DNA of 64,000 nt from Hemicordylus capensis. Taxonomy: Eukaryota; Chordata; Lepidosauria; Squamata; Cordylidae. Below the pieces are notes generated by a model. The model saw only the letters and a list, made by a program, of their open reading frames with translations, was not told the DNA's origin and did not search any database. Numbering within the stretch: position 1 is the stretch's first letter; every line of letters begins with the position of its first letter. Made by a program: the position numbers and the translations under genes. Shown one piece after another: positions 28,591 to 42,067 of this stretch. Location of the stretch: contig NC_069669.1 of NCBI RefSeq assembly GCF_027244095.1, forward strand, positions 9,822,501-9,886,500, in the 5' to 3' direction.

Positions 28591-28899
28591 ATTAATTTAT
28601 TAATTTATTATTGTTGTTTATTTATTTATTTCTCTATCCATTCATTTATTTCATTTCTCTACCGCCCTTCCAAAAATGGCTCAGGGCAGTTTACTCACCT
28701 GGGTTAAGACCCAGGTTTATTTTTCAGGGTAAATAGCTTTTGGCTAGCCTGGGTTGGGGAGCTTTCCCTCCATCCACACAACCGGCGCATCCAGGTTAGT
28801 CCGCCACTAACCTTGGTTCGTGTCATCGTGTGCCGGGGCTCAGTGTCAGTTGGCTGTCGGCATCCTACCCAGATCACGAGGTGACCACGGTCACTTTCT

Positions 28900-30150
28900 C
28901 CTCCTCCTCCCTCCATTTTTGCTGACACGTGACCAGTTCTCGTGAGCGTACGCAGGCCCTGACGTCCGGCTGGACGCTTCCCCTACAGAGCTTCTGGTCC
29001 TGAGGACGGGCTTACTGTGTGTCAGGTTTATGTAGCACTTGGACACATAAAATGAGGTATCCATGATCATACCACCATCACTTGGCTGGGGGGGAAAGCA
29101 TTGTCCGTCTCCGAGACTGTTTTTCTTTGGTAAGATCTGGGACCTGGGCAGGGGCGGCTTGAGCTGGTGACCCCTGAAAGTCCCTTTCAACTCTTCCAGT
29201 TCCATGACTCCCTCCCTAGGGCACAGAGTTCCCATGGGGAAAGTGCCGGGGGGGGGGGACTCGATCTTGCAGCCAGTGCCGTTGGTGGAATGTTCCTTGC
29301 CGGGGGGAGTGGGGAAATTGTGGGGGGGCTCATTGCGGGGACGACAAGCAGCAGATATGATGTGTCAGAAACTGTCACTGCCAAAGCATGGAGAAGCCTC
29401 TCTTTTATGCTCCTTCCCCTCTAATTGACTCATTGTCGTGGTCTTCTTGTCGCCCCTCTAATTGTGGGTGGAAAGGGAGCTTCCACCCCCACCGTGCACA
29501 CACCAGCCCCCCCTGCCCTCCTCCCCCTGCCTGGCTCCCCACTGTCTTCTCACACGCTGGAACTTTCCCACAGTCATCGCGGGCCTGTTTTCATTAACAG
29601 GGGAAACTAAGCTGGGTCTCTGAATGTGACGCGGTGCGGACAGCCGCAACAGGTGGCAAAGTTTTCAGATTCAGTGGAGAGAAAGAAACAAACAGGCACA
29701 GAGAGCACCACAAGGGAATGAGGAAGGCCCGGGGGGCAGGCGGGGGGAGGTTAGCGGGGACGACAGCGGTGGCGGTGAATCACTCTTCGGCGTACGGAGA
29801 GGAAGGAAATAATTCCCAAGCCCGTAAAACTGTTGTACACAAACATAAGCCGCATCAACAGCCATGCCAAGAGCGGGGAAGGGGGCCGTTTTGGCCCGCG
29901 AAACCGAACGGCGGGTTGGGGTTTCTCGTTACCTGTGCAAGTTTGGGTGGGCCATATTTTGTTGGTTGCTTTGCAGCCAGGATGCACGTTGGCTTGCTAA
30001 ACGGATGTCTCCATCGCACCCCGGAAATGAAACAACGGCACTGCCGAAAGCCGACAATTCAAAATGGCGACAAAAATGGATTCATATGTAATCACTTTTT
30101 ATCTACTCTCACTTTTAATATGTAATCACCCTTATACTTTATGCTGGTCT
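28900..30150. promoter_or_regulatory. Repeat-poor GC-rich block
   Basis: CpG-bearing sequence without a recognised repeat. A 163-codon plus frame (29634-30125) has no domain. It could be a regulatory island or a non-coding transcript; evidence is compositional only. Confidence 0.25.
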
Positions 30151-30189
30151 ATGACCGTAATAAGGATTGATTGATTGACTGATTGACAA

Positions 30190-30900
30190 AAATATTTATT
30201 TATTTATTTGTTTGTTTAAAATATTTCTATACCGCCCTAAACCTGCGTCTCTGGGCGGTTTACAATTGAAATCATTTCAAGCATCCAATCAATTAACAAT
30301 TATAATCAATTAAAACACTGAAAACATTTAAAACCCAATATTAAAAAAATATCAAAACTAATATTTGTTTGTTTGTTTGTTTAGCAGATTTATAGACCGC
30401 CCCCAAATGCACATCTCTGGGTGGTTTACAAGAAAACAATGCAGATTCAAGAAAAACATGAAAACAATTTTAAAACAATGCCTCATTCTATCAGTTCCAT
30501 TACACAACACAAGATGGAAACCTCTTTGAAAGTGAAACAGTCCGATTGTAAAACAGCAAGATACAATTCATTTGTCAAATGCCTTCTGGGGGCGGAAATG
30601 GTTTTACACTGGCACCTCCAAATCTGACGTGAGGGCATCTCGTGGATCTGTTTGGGGAGGTTGTTCTGGAGAAGGGGTACCACCACCTGAAAGGCCCTGC
30701 TTCTGACAGTCACCAGCCTTACCTTGCCAAGCGAGGGTGTCCGGAAAGGGGCATCTACAGAGAACAGGAAGTTCATATGGGAGGAGACAGTCCTTGATGT
30801 CCCTTAGTCCTAAGCCGTTACGGTTGTGAACGCTGGGTAGAATATGAGAAGGACCTTCAAATATGTTTCTTTTTAAATATTCATTCTTTAGACTCAGGGC
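30190..30900 (-). repeat. L2-like LINE 3' regions, two or more
   Basis: TTTCTATACCGCCCTAAACC and GGGCGGTTTACAATTG mark one end; a second starts at 30361. Its distal part includes CCACCTGAAAGGCCCTGCTT. Confidence 0.5.
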
Positions 30901-30947
30901 CAAACTGAATATGCTATTTTAAACATTATGAGTCCTGAGGGGTTTAA

Positions 30948-31141
30948 TGGAGCCATAGTTCAGGGAAGGAATACCTGATTTGCACGCAGAAGGTTGAAGA
31001 TTCAATCCCCGGGAATCTCCAGGTAGAGATGGGAAATACCACTGCCTGAAACCTTGGAGAGCTGCTGCCAGTCAGTGTAGACAATACTGAGCTAGATGGA
31101 CCAAGAGTCTGACTCAATAGAGGCAGCTTCCTATGTTCCTA
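30948..31141 (+). mobile_element. tRNA-Ala-like SINE
   Basis: GAGCCATAGTTCAGGGAAGG, GAAGGTTGAAGATTCAATCC, ending GGCAGCTTCCTATGTTCCT. Confidence 0.72.
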
Positions 31142-31387
31142 AGTTTCATTTTTAGCCTACTTTCCAGTAGGCTTATGAGATCACCCGGCATTCTGTGTGT
31201 CTGTGTGTGTGTCCCGCCTGCCCCCTTCAAATTTGCAATGCCTGGACCAATATGAAGCAAACTGGGTACAGTTGTAGGGACCCATAGGGACACCTTGACG
31301 GCACAGTTTGTGATGAGGTCATCCAACACGATTCAAGATGGCGGACACGTGAACATTTGAGGCACAAGTGGGCTAACTCTCTGTCTC

Positions 31388-31615
31388 CTCTGGCGTGGTG
31401 TAGTGGTTAGAGTGCTGGACTAGGACTGGGGAGACCTGGGTTCAAATCCTCATTCAGCCATGAAACTCCCTGGGTGACTCTGGGCCAGTCCCTTCTCTCT
31501 CAGCCTAACCTACTTCACAGGGTTGTTGTGAGGAGAAACTGTAGTACACCGCTCTGGGCTCCTTGGAGGAAGAGCGGGATATAAATGTAAAAATAATAAT
31601 AAAATAATAATAATA
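31388..31615 (+). mobile_element. tRNA-derived SINE (squamate CAAATCC family)
   Basis: A well-preserved copy: GTGGTGTAGTGGTTAGAGTG (A-box), GGGTTCAAATCCTC (B-box), ending GGAAGAGCGGGATATAAATG. Confidence 0.85.
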
Positions 31616-31639
31616 AATGTAAAAAAGAAGAAGAGAAGA

Positions 31640-31835
31640 AATAGCTTAGTGGTAAAGCACCGTCTTTACACATAGAGGGCTCTCTGTTTATTTCCTGAGA
31701 GCACTTCTAGATACGGCTAGGGGAAACCCTCTTCTGGAAAAATGGAGATCTGCTACCGGTCAGTGTAGACAATATTGTGCTAAACGGATTAAAGGCCTGA
31801 CTCAGTAGACGGCAGCTTCCTACGTATGGCCCCCG
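31640..31835 (+). mobile_element. tRNA-Ala-like SINE, diverged
   Basis: TAGCTTAGTGGTAAAGCACC head and CCTGACTCAGTAGACGGCAG end. Confidence 0.6.
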
Positions 31836-31951
31836 TTTTTATGAAAGGCAAAGAAGAGCCAAGAGAACCCGGCCAAAAGAGATGGTATGTTTCTTTTCTG
31901 ATCCTTTGCTTACGCGTGGGAACAAAATATTTGGTTCCTTCTTGAAATCAG

Positions 31952-32031
<80 letters not shown>
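31952..32031. repeat. (CT)n-(CA)n microsatellite
   Basis: About 25 CT units directly joined to about 14 CA units. Confidence 0.97.
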
Positions 32032-32034
<3 letters not shown>

Positions 32035-32436
32035 TGCAAATCAGTAACCATAATCTAGAGACAATTGCTCAACTGGGATTGGAGGCACCAGCAGCTGTAG
32101 CACTAATCCCTAGGGGGTGGACAGTATGAACCATAACTTTAAAAAACACTGATAAGGAAACATATGGATCTTTTCTGCCTAGTCTCTTTGTATATTTGAA
32201 TTCTATGGGAGGATTGGTTATTTATACATACTCTTGTTCTGCAGAGTTGACGAAATGCCAGCGCTGGGGAGGGCGCCTTGATGAGGCCGTCCGGAGGCAA
32301 GAGAACGTCCGTCCTGGGGGACTGCGGCTCAGATTTAGGCTTTCCCCCCGTTTCCAGCCTCTGTCCTTGGCTTTGGGCAAAGGACTTAGGGTTACACTGA
32401 GCCTTTTTTAAAAAGGGAAATTCAGAATCTCACAAT

Positions 32437-32672
32437 GGTATATTTATTTATTTTATTATTACATTTATATCCCGCTCTTCCTCCAAGGAGCCCAGAGTGG
32501 TGTACTACATACTTGAGTTTCTCCTCACAACAACCCTGTGAAGTAGGTTCGGCTGAGAGAGAAGTGACTGGCCCAGAGTCACCCAGCTAGTTTCATGGCT
32601 GAATGGGGATTTGAACTCGGGTCTCCGCGGTCCTAGTCCGGCACTCTAATCACTACACCACGTTGGCTCTGA
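32437..32672 (-). mobile_element. tRNA-derived SINE (squamate CAAATCC family)
   Basis: Minus orientation: ATATCCCGCTCTTCCTCCAA, GGATTTGAACTCGGGTCTCC, CACTACACCACG. Confidence 0.85.
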
Positions 32673-32858
32673 GTGTAATTGGCACATAATTGGCACTACA
32701 AGTAGGGCAGAACTACCATGGGGGTGGCCGCCCAATGGGACCGGGGCCAGGGCCACACACTACATCTTTCCTTCCCACATCAGTGCCAGCAAAAAGCCAG
32801 TGAGCATGGGGCCAGGACTAGGGGGACCACCCACTCGCCTCCCTCCCTCCACTCTAAC

Positions 32859-33395
32859 TAGAGGAGTGCACAAACCATTCAATGGCGAACCGGGCCGCCA
32901 TGAACCGGGCTGGTTCGACAGTTCGAATGTGAACTGGACCAGCCTTCAGGAGAGGCGGGCTGAATATAAAGTCAGATAAAGGTACTGTAAAGTTAGGAAT
33001 AGGATAAAGCTAGGGTGGCTGTGGTGAGGGCAAGCAGGCAGTGCTGGGGGAAGGCAGCAAGAGGCACTTTTAGAAGTAGAGGAGAAGGTGCTGCTGGTGA
33101 GCACCAGCAGCACTTTCTACTTTACTTCTAATGGGGCCTTTCATCATCGCCCTCCCATCCGATGCAACCTGCCTGCCCTCACCATGGCTGCCCTACACTT
33201 GACCCTATTCCTAACGTCACCATACTTTTATCCTAACTTGACAATAGCTGCTTGGATCGGCGAACCGGTTCTATCTGGTTCGATTGAACGGACCGGACCA
33301 GCTGGTCGGTCTGACTGAACTGGTTCTTGGACTGCGGTCCGGTCCGAATTCGTTCTGAATTCGGACCATGCCAAAACAGTCTGTGCACACCCCTA
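32859..33395. mobile_element. hAT-like element of the TAGGGGTGTGCA family
   Basis: Ends TAGAGGAGTGCA and TGCACACCCCTA. Flanks actctaac and gccctcac match at 5 of 8 bases. The interior carries paired GAACCGG and CCGGTT motifs. Confidence 0.72.
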
Positions 33396-33955
33396 GCCCT
33401 CACAAGTGGGCTAATGGCATCACCGTCTGGTAGCACACACCAGGCAGTGATGTCATGAGCACGTGTGCCTACTCTGCTGGCCCAAGGGTGGAGAAAGGCA
33501 GGCAGGGAGGCAGATGGCTCTCTCAGCCCTGGCCCCATGAGTGCCAGCTCTTTGACAGCACTGACAAGGGAGGGAGGGAGTTATGGATGGAGGAGGGAGG
33601 GCGGGAGGGCGGGTGGTTGGCTGCGGAGGCCAGCAGGAGTGGAAGTCACCAAAGAATCTAGCCACAGGCCACCCCCCCCATGTCGCAATGTCACAGCTTT
33701 CAACACTCCCCTGTGCATTTTCATTGTCTGGGCACACACACTGTGTGGCACACATTTAGAAGCCTACATACAGTGGGAGGAAATCCTCAGAACTGGGAAC
33801 TGGACAGCACTATTGCAGAAGACGGTTCTCTTCACTGATGAAGACTCCGTGGGGTCAGGAGTAGCAGTGGAATCGGTGGAAGCAGTGGTTAACTCTAGAT
33901 TCGTCCCGATCTGGACTGGCCTTCCATCATGACTGGTTTTGGGTTTTTAAAAATA

Positions 33956-34147
33956 TTTTATTTACCTGAATCCCAGACTTACGTTTCCCTCCCGGGTTCT
34001 TTGGTTTTAGAAATGGGGGGGGGGTGTTGTCTTATATTCCTGAAATTCCTCTTCCTTTGGGGGTAAATAGAGGTATAACCTATATTTAACCTCTGTTTTT
34101 TAGGGGGTCATCTTAAATTCAGGGTCATCCTATTTAGGTAAATATGG
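33956..34147. mobile_element. Family T element
   Basis: TTATTTACCTGAATCCCAGA on the left and CATCCTATTTAGGTAAATA on the right are complementary. Confidence 0.6.
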
Positions 34148-34469
34148 TACTTATACAAGTAAAGTAATGAATACTGTTAGTTTATTTACCTTATTAATGC
34201 TTGACGCTTTCAAGCTGATTCAGAAAATGGGCCAGATTTTTCTTAGAAAACTCTGTGGGGTTTTTTTGGGGGGGGGCATTTAAAGGCCAGATCTCCTAGT
34301 CTGCTTTCCAGGCTAGTTTTCTCTTACTGTCCAAGTGGCAGGAGAGATTGGGATGAGGAGAGAGGTCAGTATCAGGGTAACTGCAATCTACAGGGAAGAT
34401 GAGCCTGTACCCTACCAAACAGAGTCTCACACAGTCCAGTTCCTGGCCAGGAAAGAAGCTCAGGATTTG

Positions 34470-34690
34470 CCTGGAGGCGTCTCCAGGCTCCTGGGAGGCT
34501 GGAGACATCTCCTGGCTCCTGGGAGGCTGGAGGAGTTTCCTGGCTCCTTGGAGGCTGGCAGTGTCTCCAGGCTCCTGGGAGGCTGGAGATGTTTCCTGGC
34601 TCCTGGGAGGCTGGTGGTGTCTCCTGGCTCCTGGGATGCTGGTGGTGTCTCCTGGCTCCTGGGAGGCTGGAGGAGTCTCCTCCCTACCTG
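34470..34690. repeat. 30-bp minisatellite, about 7 units
   Basis: The unit is close to CTCCTGGCTCCTGGGAGGCT followed by GGAGGAGTCT. The 30-bp period keeps the frames open on both strands, producing spurious 10-residue repeat peptides. Confidence 0.92.
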
Positions 34691-35562
34691 GATGCACTAA
34701 CTTCTGCAGCTTATTCTGGAGTAAAGGAGTGAGTGAATGAGGCTTCTTTAAACAACGTATAGTATACGATACATACCTGGGTAGAGCCAAGCTTCTGATT
34801 GGTCCACAGTGATGTAAGCGGGTGGAGCCTTTCAACAGAATTAATTCAAGTTATACAGGCATTACTTACTATGATTGAATTCTTTGACTTTGCTGTAAAG
34901 TTCCGGACTTGTGGATGGGGAAGTGAGAGTGGGAGCAGGAAATATGTGTTAGGCAGTGCACACAGGAATCATCCCTGGTTGAAGTCCAACAACATCTGGG
35001 GACCCAAGTCTGAGAACCAGATGTCAATAAGAAGTTACTAAACTACTACATGTCCCCCAGTTTCCAGAGCGTCTGTCTCCGGTACATTGATATCTCAGGC
35101 TGGGAACCTGTGAGAACCCGTGACAAAGGGTTACACTAATCTAAACAATCTGGAGGCTGGGCGGATCCAAATCAGTCAGCCATGGCGACTTCTCCAATTT
35201 TATGGTTCTCGTTGGCAGGTGCAGCCAATTAGCTGAACAGCAAGCCCAAAATCAGAGGGGGGAAAGCTGGGGGAAATGCAGCGAAAGAGAGAGAAAACTA
35301 GGGGTCAGAGGCAAGGAAGGCGAGAAGGACGCTTCACACATCGCCACAAGTGTGTGTCCTCTCCTCACTTCTGTCCCCCTCAACCATACATTCATCATTA
35401 CATGAGAACAGTTTTGAGAGATGTGTAAGGTTGGCAAACGACCAGGAAAACAGACAAACACAGAGATCAATAAGCAATATGCAATAAACAATATGCTTTT
35501 GTACCTTTAACAGCAGTTCCGGAACATGTATAGACTCCAGCAAGTGAAAAACATTATGCAGA

Positions 35563-35583
<21 letters not shown>

Positions 35584-35595
<12 letters not shown>

Positions 35596-35765
35596 CTGAT
35601 ACATCTGTAGCCCATGTCCTCCAAGGAGCACATAGTTATATTATCTAGCCTCACAACAACCTTGTGAGGTAGGTTAGGCGGAGAGAGAAATGACTGGCCC
35701 AGAGGCACCCAGTGAGTTGCATGGCTGAACAGGGATTTGGACTCACTATTTTGCAGACTGGATTA
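35584..35765 (-). mobile_element. tRNA-derived SINE (squamate CAAATCC family)
   Basis: Follows a (GATT)n run at 35562-35600; contains AATGACTGGCCCAGAGGCAC and GGGATTTGGACTCAC. The head is missing. Confidence 0.68.
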
Positions 35766-36304
35766 CTCGGGCAAACAGAGACGGGATTTTATAAGCAATG
35801 CAGTGAATGAAATGTTTCTCAAACAGAGAGAACCTCCTCTTCCTTTATCAGAAGCAAGTCCAATGTTTTATTCTTGACCTTTCAGTAGGACTGCCAACTC
35901 TGAATCAAGCTGTTCCTCAGGATGTGCAAATCTCTCCCCCGCCCCCAGGATTTTTCAAGTAATTAAAATATCTAAAATAGCAATTAATCACCTGAAGGCT
36001 GGTACCCATTCTTGAAGACTCCAGACCAGTACTGGTTGGCAACCCTGCATCTCAATAACTTGTACCTGGTCACACTGGTTGTCTTTAGAAGTGTCCCACT
36101 CCCACTGAAGAACTTGAAGCCAAGAATTACTTGGATATTTTTGACTTACTCTTCCTGTCTGCTCTCTTGCTGAGCATGTGGCCGAATTGCTAACTTTTTC
36201 CCTGGCAGGGCTCCTCCACTTTTAATACTTTTAATCCTGTACTTTTTCCCCCTTTACCTGAAAGAGCACCTTGCTCCATATGTCCCTCCCCAAACCTTGA
36301 GGTC

Positions 36305-37110
36305 TTCTTCAGAAGCATGCTCTGAGTGCCTCCCTCAAATCAGTGCAGGCGGGCAGTTACTAGGGAGAGGGCCTTTTTGGTAGTGGCTCCCTGTTATAGA
36401 ACAGCCTCACCCATGAGGCTCACCAGGAGGCTTTACAGACGGGGCTTCTACCCCGAATCTCCTCTGGAAGAGAGTGTGTGCATTCACACACCAGCCAAAC
36501 TTACCCCGAAGTCCCTTTGAGATTCTTGGATTCACTCCACACACAAATTGGGCTTTGTGTTGCAAATTCTAGCATATCCCGGTGTATTTCTGGGTTTTTA
36601 AAATGCTGGTTTTAAATTACTTTTTCTGAAAACACCTGAGAAAATAGGGAGAGGCACTGCCTTACAATCATTAGCATGAGAAGAGGGATACTCTCTTTAG
36701 AAATGCAGATATAGCTCTTTAGTAATCTCTCAATCTCCCCGCCCCATTGGCTGGAAGAAAAACACTGAGGCATGCTATGTGAACTTGCATCAAAACAAAA
36801 CCTGAGAGCAGAGGGGAGGGTCTGCTTCCCTCAATGCCACAAGTGTGATCCAAAGTGGCTTCGCTCAACATTTACCCTGCAGCATGAAGCCATGTCTGAA
36901 TAACTCCCTGGCACCATCACTTTGTTCTTGCTGTTCACCCAGGCCTTTAAAAAAAGATTTATTAAAATGTTATTGTATTTTAACCTAGTTTTGTTTTCAT
37001 ACACTTTTAATTGCATGCTTGTGTTCAATGTGTTTTTTGTTTCACTTTGTGTTCCGCCCAGAGAACAATTGTTATGGAGCGACTAATAAAGTTGTTTTTG
37101 TTGTTAACAA
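36305..37110 (+). repeat. L2-like LINE 3' region, dispersed
   Basis: 36305-36490 has GGGAGAGGGCCTTTTTGGTA. 36950-37110 has the end TTCCGCCCAGAGAACAATTG then ATAAAGTTGTT. The middle is unassigned. Confidence 0.45.
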
Positions 37111-37891
37111 CAGAACACCACGTTCTGTTGCATGTCCTGCAGACAGAAAACAGGGTAAACTTGCCCTGGTGAGAAGATGCAGCGACATGAAAAAGCTCCA
37201 CCAGTTTAATTTCTGCCTGTCATGCTACTATTTGGCATGGGAGGCCTGCTAGAAAAACAAAAATGTGGCAAACGAACACTGCAGTAGCCCGCAGGCCTGG
37301 AGTGCTTATTGTTGAGCAAAGCAGATGGAGCTGGGAACAGTAGGAATCCTCCAGAGATGGCCCTGTGCTAATGAGAGAGGGTTTTAAAAAATAAATAAGG
37401 CTTGAAGAAAGGCTGCTTCTCCCCGCCTCTCTGCCCCGCATCTTGGGTCCTTTTCTCAGAGGCTGCAAAGTAGCAGTGAATAATGCAAAGAATGTGTCGC
37501 TATGCACTGGTGAGTTCAGCCTTCCCCAGCTGTTAGGGGCTCAGCCAGCCCCTGGAAAGTGGTGGGGACTTCGCATACTGTTCCAAGAGACGCCCGTCTC
37601 AGCAATGTGGCCGGCTTGTAGCCCAAGCTCATATTGAGTGCTGCCCTCCAGTTTGAGAAACAAAGTGTTAGTACGATGCCACCAATTCCCTTCTGAAACT
37701 ACTTCTCAACAAGGTCCTAGTATGGAGCGGGTGGTGGCGGTAGAAGGGAGCCCTTAATGAAATCCAGGGGTGTTTACTAAGTACAAAAAACCTGGGTCCC
37801 AGGCCTACAGGCCGCCCTTTGGAGAATTAAATTCAATCATTCCCCCCACCGCAAGAATAATTGCTTCTGTTTTTAAAAGTCTCTCATATTA

Positions 37892-38148
37892 TAATAAAGG
37901 TAAAGTTGTGCTGTCGAGTCGGTGTTGATTCTTGGTGACCACAGAGCCCTGTGGTTGTCTTTGGTAGAATACAGGAGGGGTTGACCATTGCCTCCTCCCA
38001 CGCAGTATGAGATGATGCCCTTCAGCATCTTCCTACATCACTGCTGCCCGATATAGGAGTTTCCCATAGTCTGGGAAACATACCAGCGGGGATTCGAACC
38101 AGCAACCTCTTGCTCACTACCCAAGTTACTTCCCTGCTGCGCATATTA
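37892..38148 (-). mobile_element. tRNA-Sauria SINE
   Basis: Minus orientation: TGCTGTCGAGTCGGTGTTGA, AATACAGGAGGGGTTGACCA, GGGGATTCGAACCAGCAACC. Confidence 0.85.
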
Positions 38149-39399
38149 TAATACAGTACCTATCAGCAGCAGAGAGTTAGATGAGGGAACTCCTCACCTA
38201 GAGAGGATTTACGGCGGCTTTACTGCGAGGCTTTACTGTGAGTTCAGGGCATAACAAATACTCTGACGCAAAAAGAAGATTTTTTTTTTACTCCGGACAT
38301 AAATCAGGCTAGGTTCCAAACTTCCGATGCAGAGAGAGAAACGCCGAATTGTGTGTGAAGCGCTCTCTGAAATATTGCACGATTTCAGGGTAAATCTGGC
38401 CGATATGTGAACACACACCCACCTTCCCAAACTAAAGTTGGGGGTAAGGTTGCCATCTGAAAAAGCTCCTGCTGTACTTCCTTTCTGGAAGAGGTTCTGG
38501 AGGAGGATGGTGGCTGATGAGATTTGGCACTCTGAGCCCTGAGCTTATTGGAGGAAGTGTGGAATAAATGAGTCAAAAATAAATGCCTAACTGGCCTAAC
38601 TTGGAAACTGGCTCCTACATTCTCTTTCTCTTTCTCCCATTGCTTTTCAACAAAAAATTTCTCAAAGCAGTTTACATAGAAAAAAAGAATAAGATGATTC
38701 CCTCTCCCAAAAGGGTTCACAATCTTTAAAAAAACCAAACCAAAACAAAAAACAACCTTTTGCAAATGTGCACTGTGTGATTTACACTTAAGATTTCAAT
38801 ATTTAAAAAGTTCTGACGTTTGCAAAGCATAAGTGTGCTATAACTCCACCAATGTGCTCATTTATGACACGAAGCAGAGTAAAATCTGTTTCCTAGAATT
38901 CAGGGGAGTGCATATTTAGCAGTTTTTATATTTGTGAACTGCCTAGAGCCATCTGGGTGAGGAGATATAAAAATTAAGTGAATAAATAAAATAATTTTTG
39001 GTGGGACTTGCCCCATCATATTCTATGAGAGTTGGCCACCCTCCAGGGTGTCTCCACGAACTGGCTTTACACAGAGAGACCAGAAACCATCTTGCTCTGA
39101 GGGGAGAAGAAAAAGAAAGAAGTGAGCCTGAAGAGATCTTAACATGTTGCTTGGTGCATTGTTCTCTTTAAAACAATGCACCAATGTTTTTCCTTTTATC
39201 TCCTTTCTTTCTAAACTGCTTCGGGTGCTTTGCCCGAAAAGTGGTAGATAAGTGCCAAAAATAAATAATAATCAAAATAAAACTGATAAAATATTGGGGT
39301 GGGCAAATCTTCAGAAACTGAGTGTTAGGGCTGGCAACCTTCGATTCCACTGGAGTAACATTTGATTTCCATTCTGCCACGGCACGAAACCATTGCACT

Positions 39400-41060
39400 C
39401 TTGTTGCTATCAGATTAGTGTCTATTAATTAACAGTAATGAAAATGTGTGTGCTGAATGCCCCAAACGACCTATGTGCCATACAAAGACGGGGTGGGGGG
39501 GGGAACTGGGCCTTTCTTGGAGGCTTGGTTTGTTCACTGAACATAAGACGCAAGGTACCCCTTTTCCCGCTTCCAAATGTTGGAGGGCATGTTGACCTAT
39601 ACCCCGAAACACCTGCTATTCTGCTCGCTATTGTATTGTGCTGATTTCCTTGTTCAGCTCTGGCTGGGAAGGATTACTTCCCCACCAGAGTTCATGGGCT
39701 GGAGCCCTCGGGGACGCCGGAGTGAGATCTTTGGCCATTCGCTCTGCCTGCCAGACCGACGTGGCAGCCCTCAGGAATCCCCCCAGCTGCTGTTTTATTT
39801 CAGATAAGCCTCCTCACTGCAGCCCTACGTCCCCGTCCTCCTCTACAGGCCTCCTCCTTCCACAATGGGGAGAGAGGGGGAATCGTCCTCCACACCGCCA
39901 AGGCTTTCTCTTCAACCTCTAGGCCCCCAGGCCTTTTCACTGGCGGGGTTGGCAACGAGGCGGCATTAAAGCCTCGGCTCCCTCAGCCTTTGTGATTCCC
40001 TCCTTTGTACCGGAGCGATTCACAAATTCGGCCTTTTATCTCCTTGGAAAAAAGGGGAAGGAGGAAGAAAAAATTGTCGGTGGCGGCGGTGGGGGGATTG
40101 CAATGGGGAAGTGAAAGGCCACAATGAGGGGGAAAATGGCGGGAAATGTCTCCTCAGAGGCCCCATTGTGTGGCTTTGCCCGTGTTACAAGGGTAAACAC
40201 ACTAATCATGTGTGAGAAGGAGCCCTTGGGCCTCGGCGGAGAATTCACTGACAAGCCGCACATTCTTTGCTGAGATTCTTTCTCTCTTTCTCTTTTTTCC
40301 AGAGCTTTGGGAAAATCAGCCGTCAGAGGGCTTTTGCCGATTTGCCCAAGAGCTCTTCAGTGCAGAAAGAGCCTGGCCTATTGAGCGGGCTGGGCTTTTC
40401 ATTACGTGCATGGCTGTGTTGGGGGACGAGGGGGACACAGAGAAATTCTCTACGGCTTGCGGATACGAAAAGGAGCACGGATACCGGCAACGCTCCTGCG
40501 ACCCCTCCACGACGTGGCCTCCGAGGGGTGGTTCTTGTGTTCCGGCCACCATGTGGGAGCGATTCAAAATGGTTCTGCATGGCGACAGCACCACAATGCA
40601 GTACTTGCGACATAAAGTGGGTTACCAGCATTCGCAAGATTGTGAAGCTCTCCTCACAACCCACGAGGAAACCTTCTGTCGGGTCTGCAGGGAAAATGGG
40701 CTTAGCCCGCTCGCCCCGCAGACGATCAAACTGCAGCCCTGGGCAGCCGGATTGGCTGCCCACACAACGGCCGGCTCCGTTATGGAGCCGGTGGGAGCTG
40801 TGGGGATGGGGGGCTGCACGGAGACCCCCGAGCCCAGGAGGCTCAGATCCTGGAAAGACCTCCGAGCCTGGGAGGCTGGCTGCAGCCTTCTGGTTGGGGG
40901 TCTACTCATGTGTCGCCGTGCGCTTGCTCCATTAACCTCATTTAAGGGAAGGGGGAATTAGACGGGGTAGCCGCCTTGGGAGCACCGGGCCCGCCTACGA
41001 GCCTGGTGGTTCCCACAGTCACTGGGAAGCAGGGGTCCCAGTGACCATGGAAAGAGCCTC
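39400..41060. promoter_or_regulatory. Repeat-poor CpG-rich block, possible regulatory island
   Basis: A long stretch with almost no recognised repeat. It has an E2F-like TGGCGGGAAA near 40138-40147 and CCATTGTGTGG near 40163. A 249-codon plus frame (40212-40961) overlaps a second long plus frame and shows no domain. Function is inference. Confidence 0.28.
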
Positions 41061-41182
41061 TGTGTGAATCCATGCCAAGGTAAGAATCTCAGATTCATTT
41101 GGGGCCATAAACTGCCTTGGCGTGGGTTCATGCACATTCACGTTGTTAACTCACAGTAAACCTAGAGGCTATTCACATGCGC
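41060..41182. mobile_element. Palindromic DNA element (family P), partial copy
   Basis: GTGTGAATCCATGCCAAGG and CCTTGGCGTGGGTTCATGC flank GGGGCCATAAACTG, as in the copy at 1777-1960. Confidence 0.65.
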
Positions 41183-42060
41183 GTGCAAAACCCGGGCCCG
41201 AGCCTGGCGGCACCATGGCGGCAAACCGGCCTATGATGCCTCCCTTCCAAACGAGGTTAGCAAAGCAAGCACTCTCCTCACCCCGTTTTTCTGATCGTGT
41301 GTCGGGGAGGGGAGGCGAGGAGGGGAGGGGGTCCTCAGGATGTACCACACACTCACGGGGTGCATTATTAGAGCTCCAGGGGGTGGGGTAGCGTGGGGCA
41401 AAGCGCCCCGGCCCGCCGACCCTCGAAGCTACCGGCAGTTGAGAAGTCTTGCTTTCGTTTTGGTCGTCGTCATCGTGGTCGTCACCCTCCATCTAACTGC
41501 AGCATTAGAGTTTTGGCCACGACCCAACACACCACTCCGGAATGAGGGAGCTGTGGGGAAATGGGAGGGGGAGGTTGGATCTGACACAGGGCAGAGGGCA
41601 GCAAAAACAACACCAAAAATCTGTCGCATTGGGGGAATGAGAAGAATAAATGTTTCTCTTTGGCAGAAAAGGCTATCTGATTTGGCAAAAAACAAACAAA
41701 ACCCTAGTTAAATCAAAACAAGACATTTTCCTCCTGGGCAGAAACCTCACCGGATGTGCACAGCATTACATGCAACAATTTAAATAAGAGGAATGCATTA
41801 GAGAGGGGAGAGCAAAGCCAAAATATCTGTTGTTTCATTAGCTGTTTTCTCTGCCCGCCTCTTTCCTTCCTCCACGCTTTCTGCTTTTCTCTCCTCCACA
41901 CCCGGACCAGTTCCTCTCTGTATTTCTGATACAGGCCCCTCGGTCTGCAGTGCGTGGAAACTGCTTCCTGAGCTCTGTTCCACTCCGCTTTCATATGTGT
42001 GTGAACAGTGTCCGAAAGGCCGCACACACATGCGTCTTCCCCACCCAATCATCATCCAGC
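41183..42060. other. GC-rich unique sequence
   Basis: No repeat or exon recognised. Frames of 90-120 codons overlap on both strands without a domain. Confidence 0.3.
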
Positions 42061-42067
42061 TTGGAGG

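Noticed and set aside
40212-40961. 249-codon open frame as a gene
   Set aside because: It overlaps a 222-codon frame on the same strand and long minus frames in GC-rich DNA; no family is recognisable and no exon partners exist.
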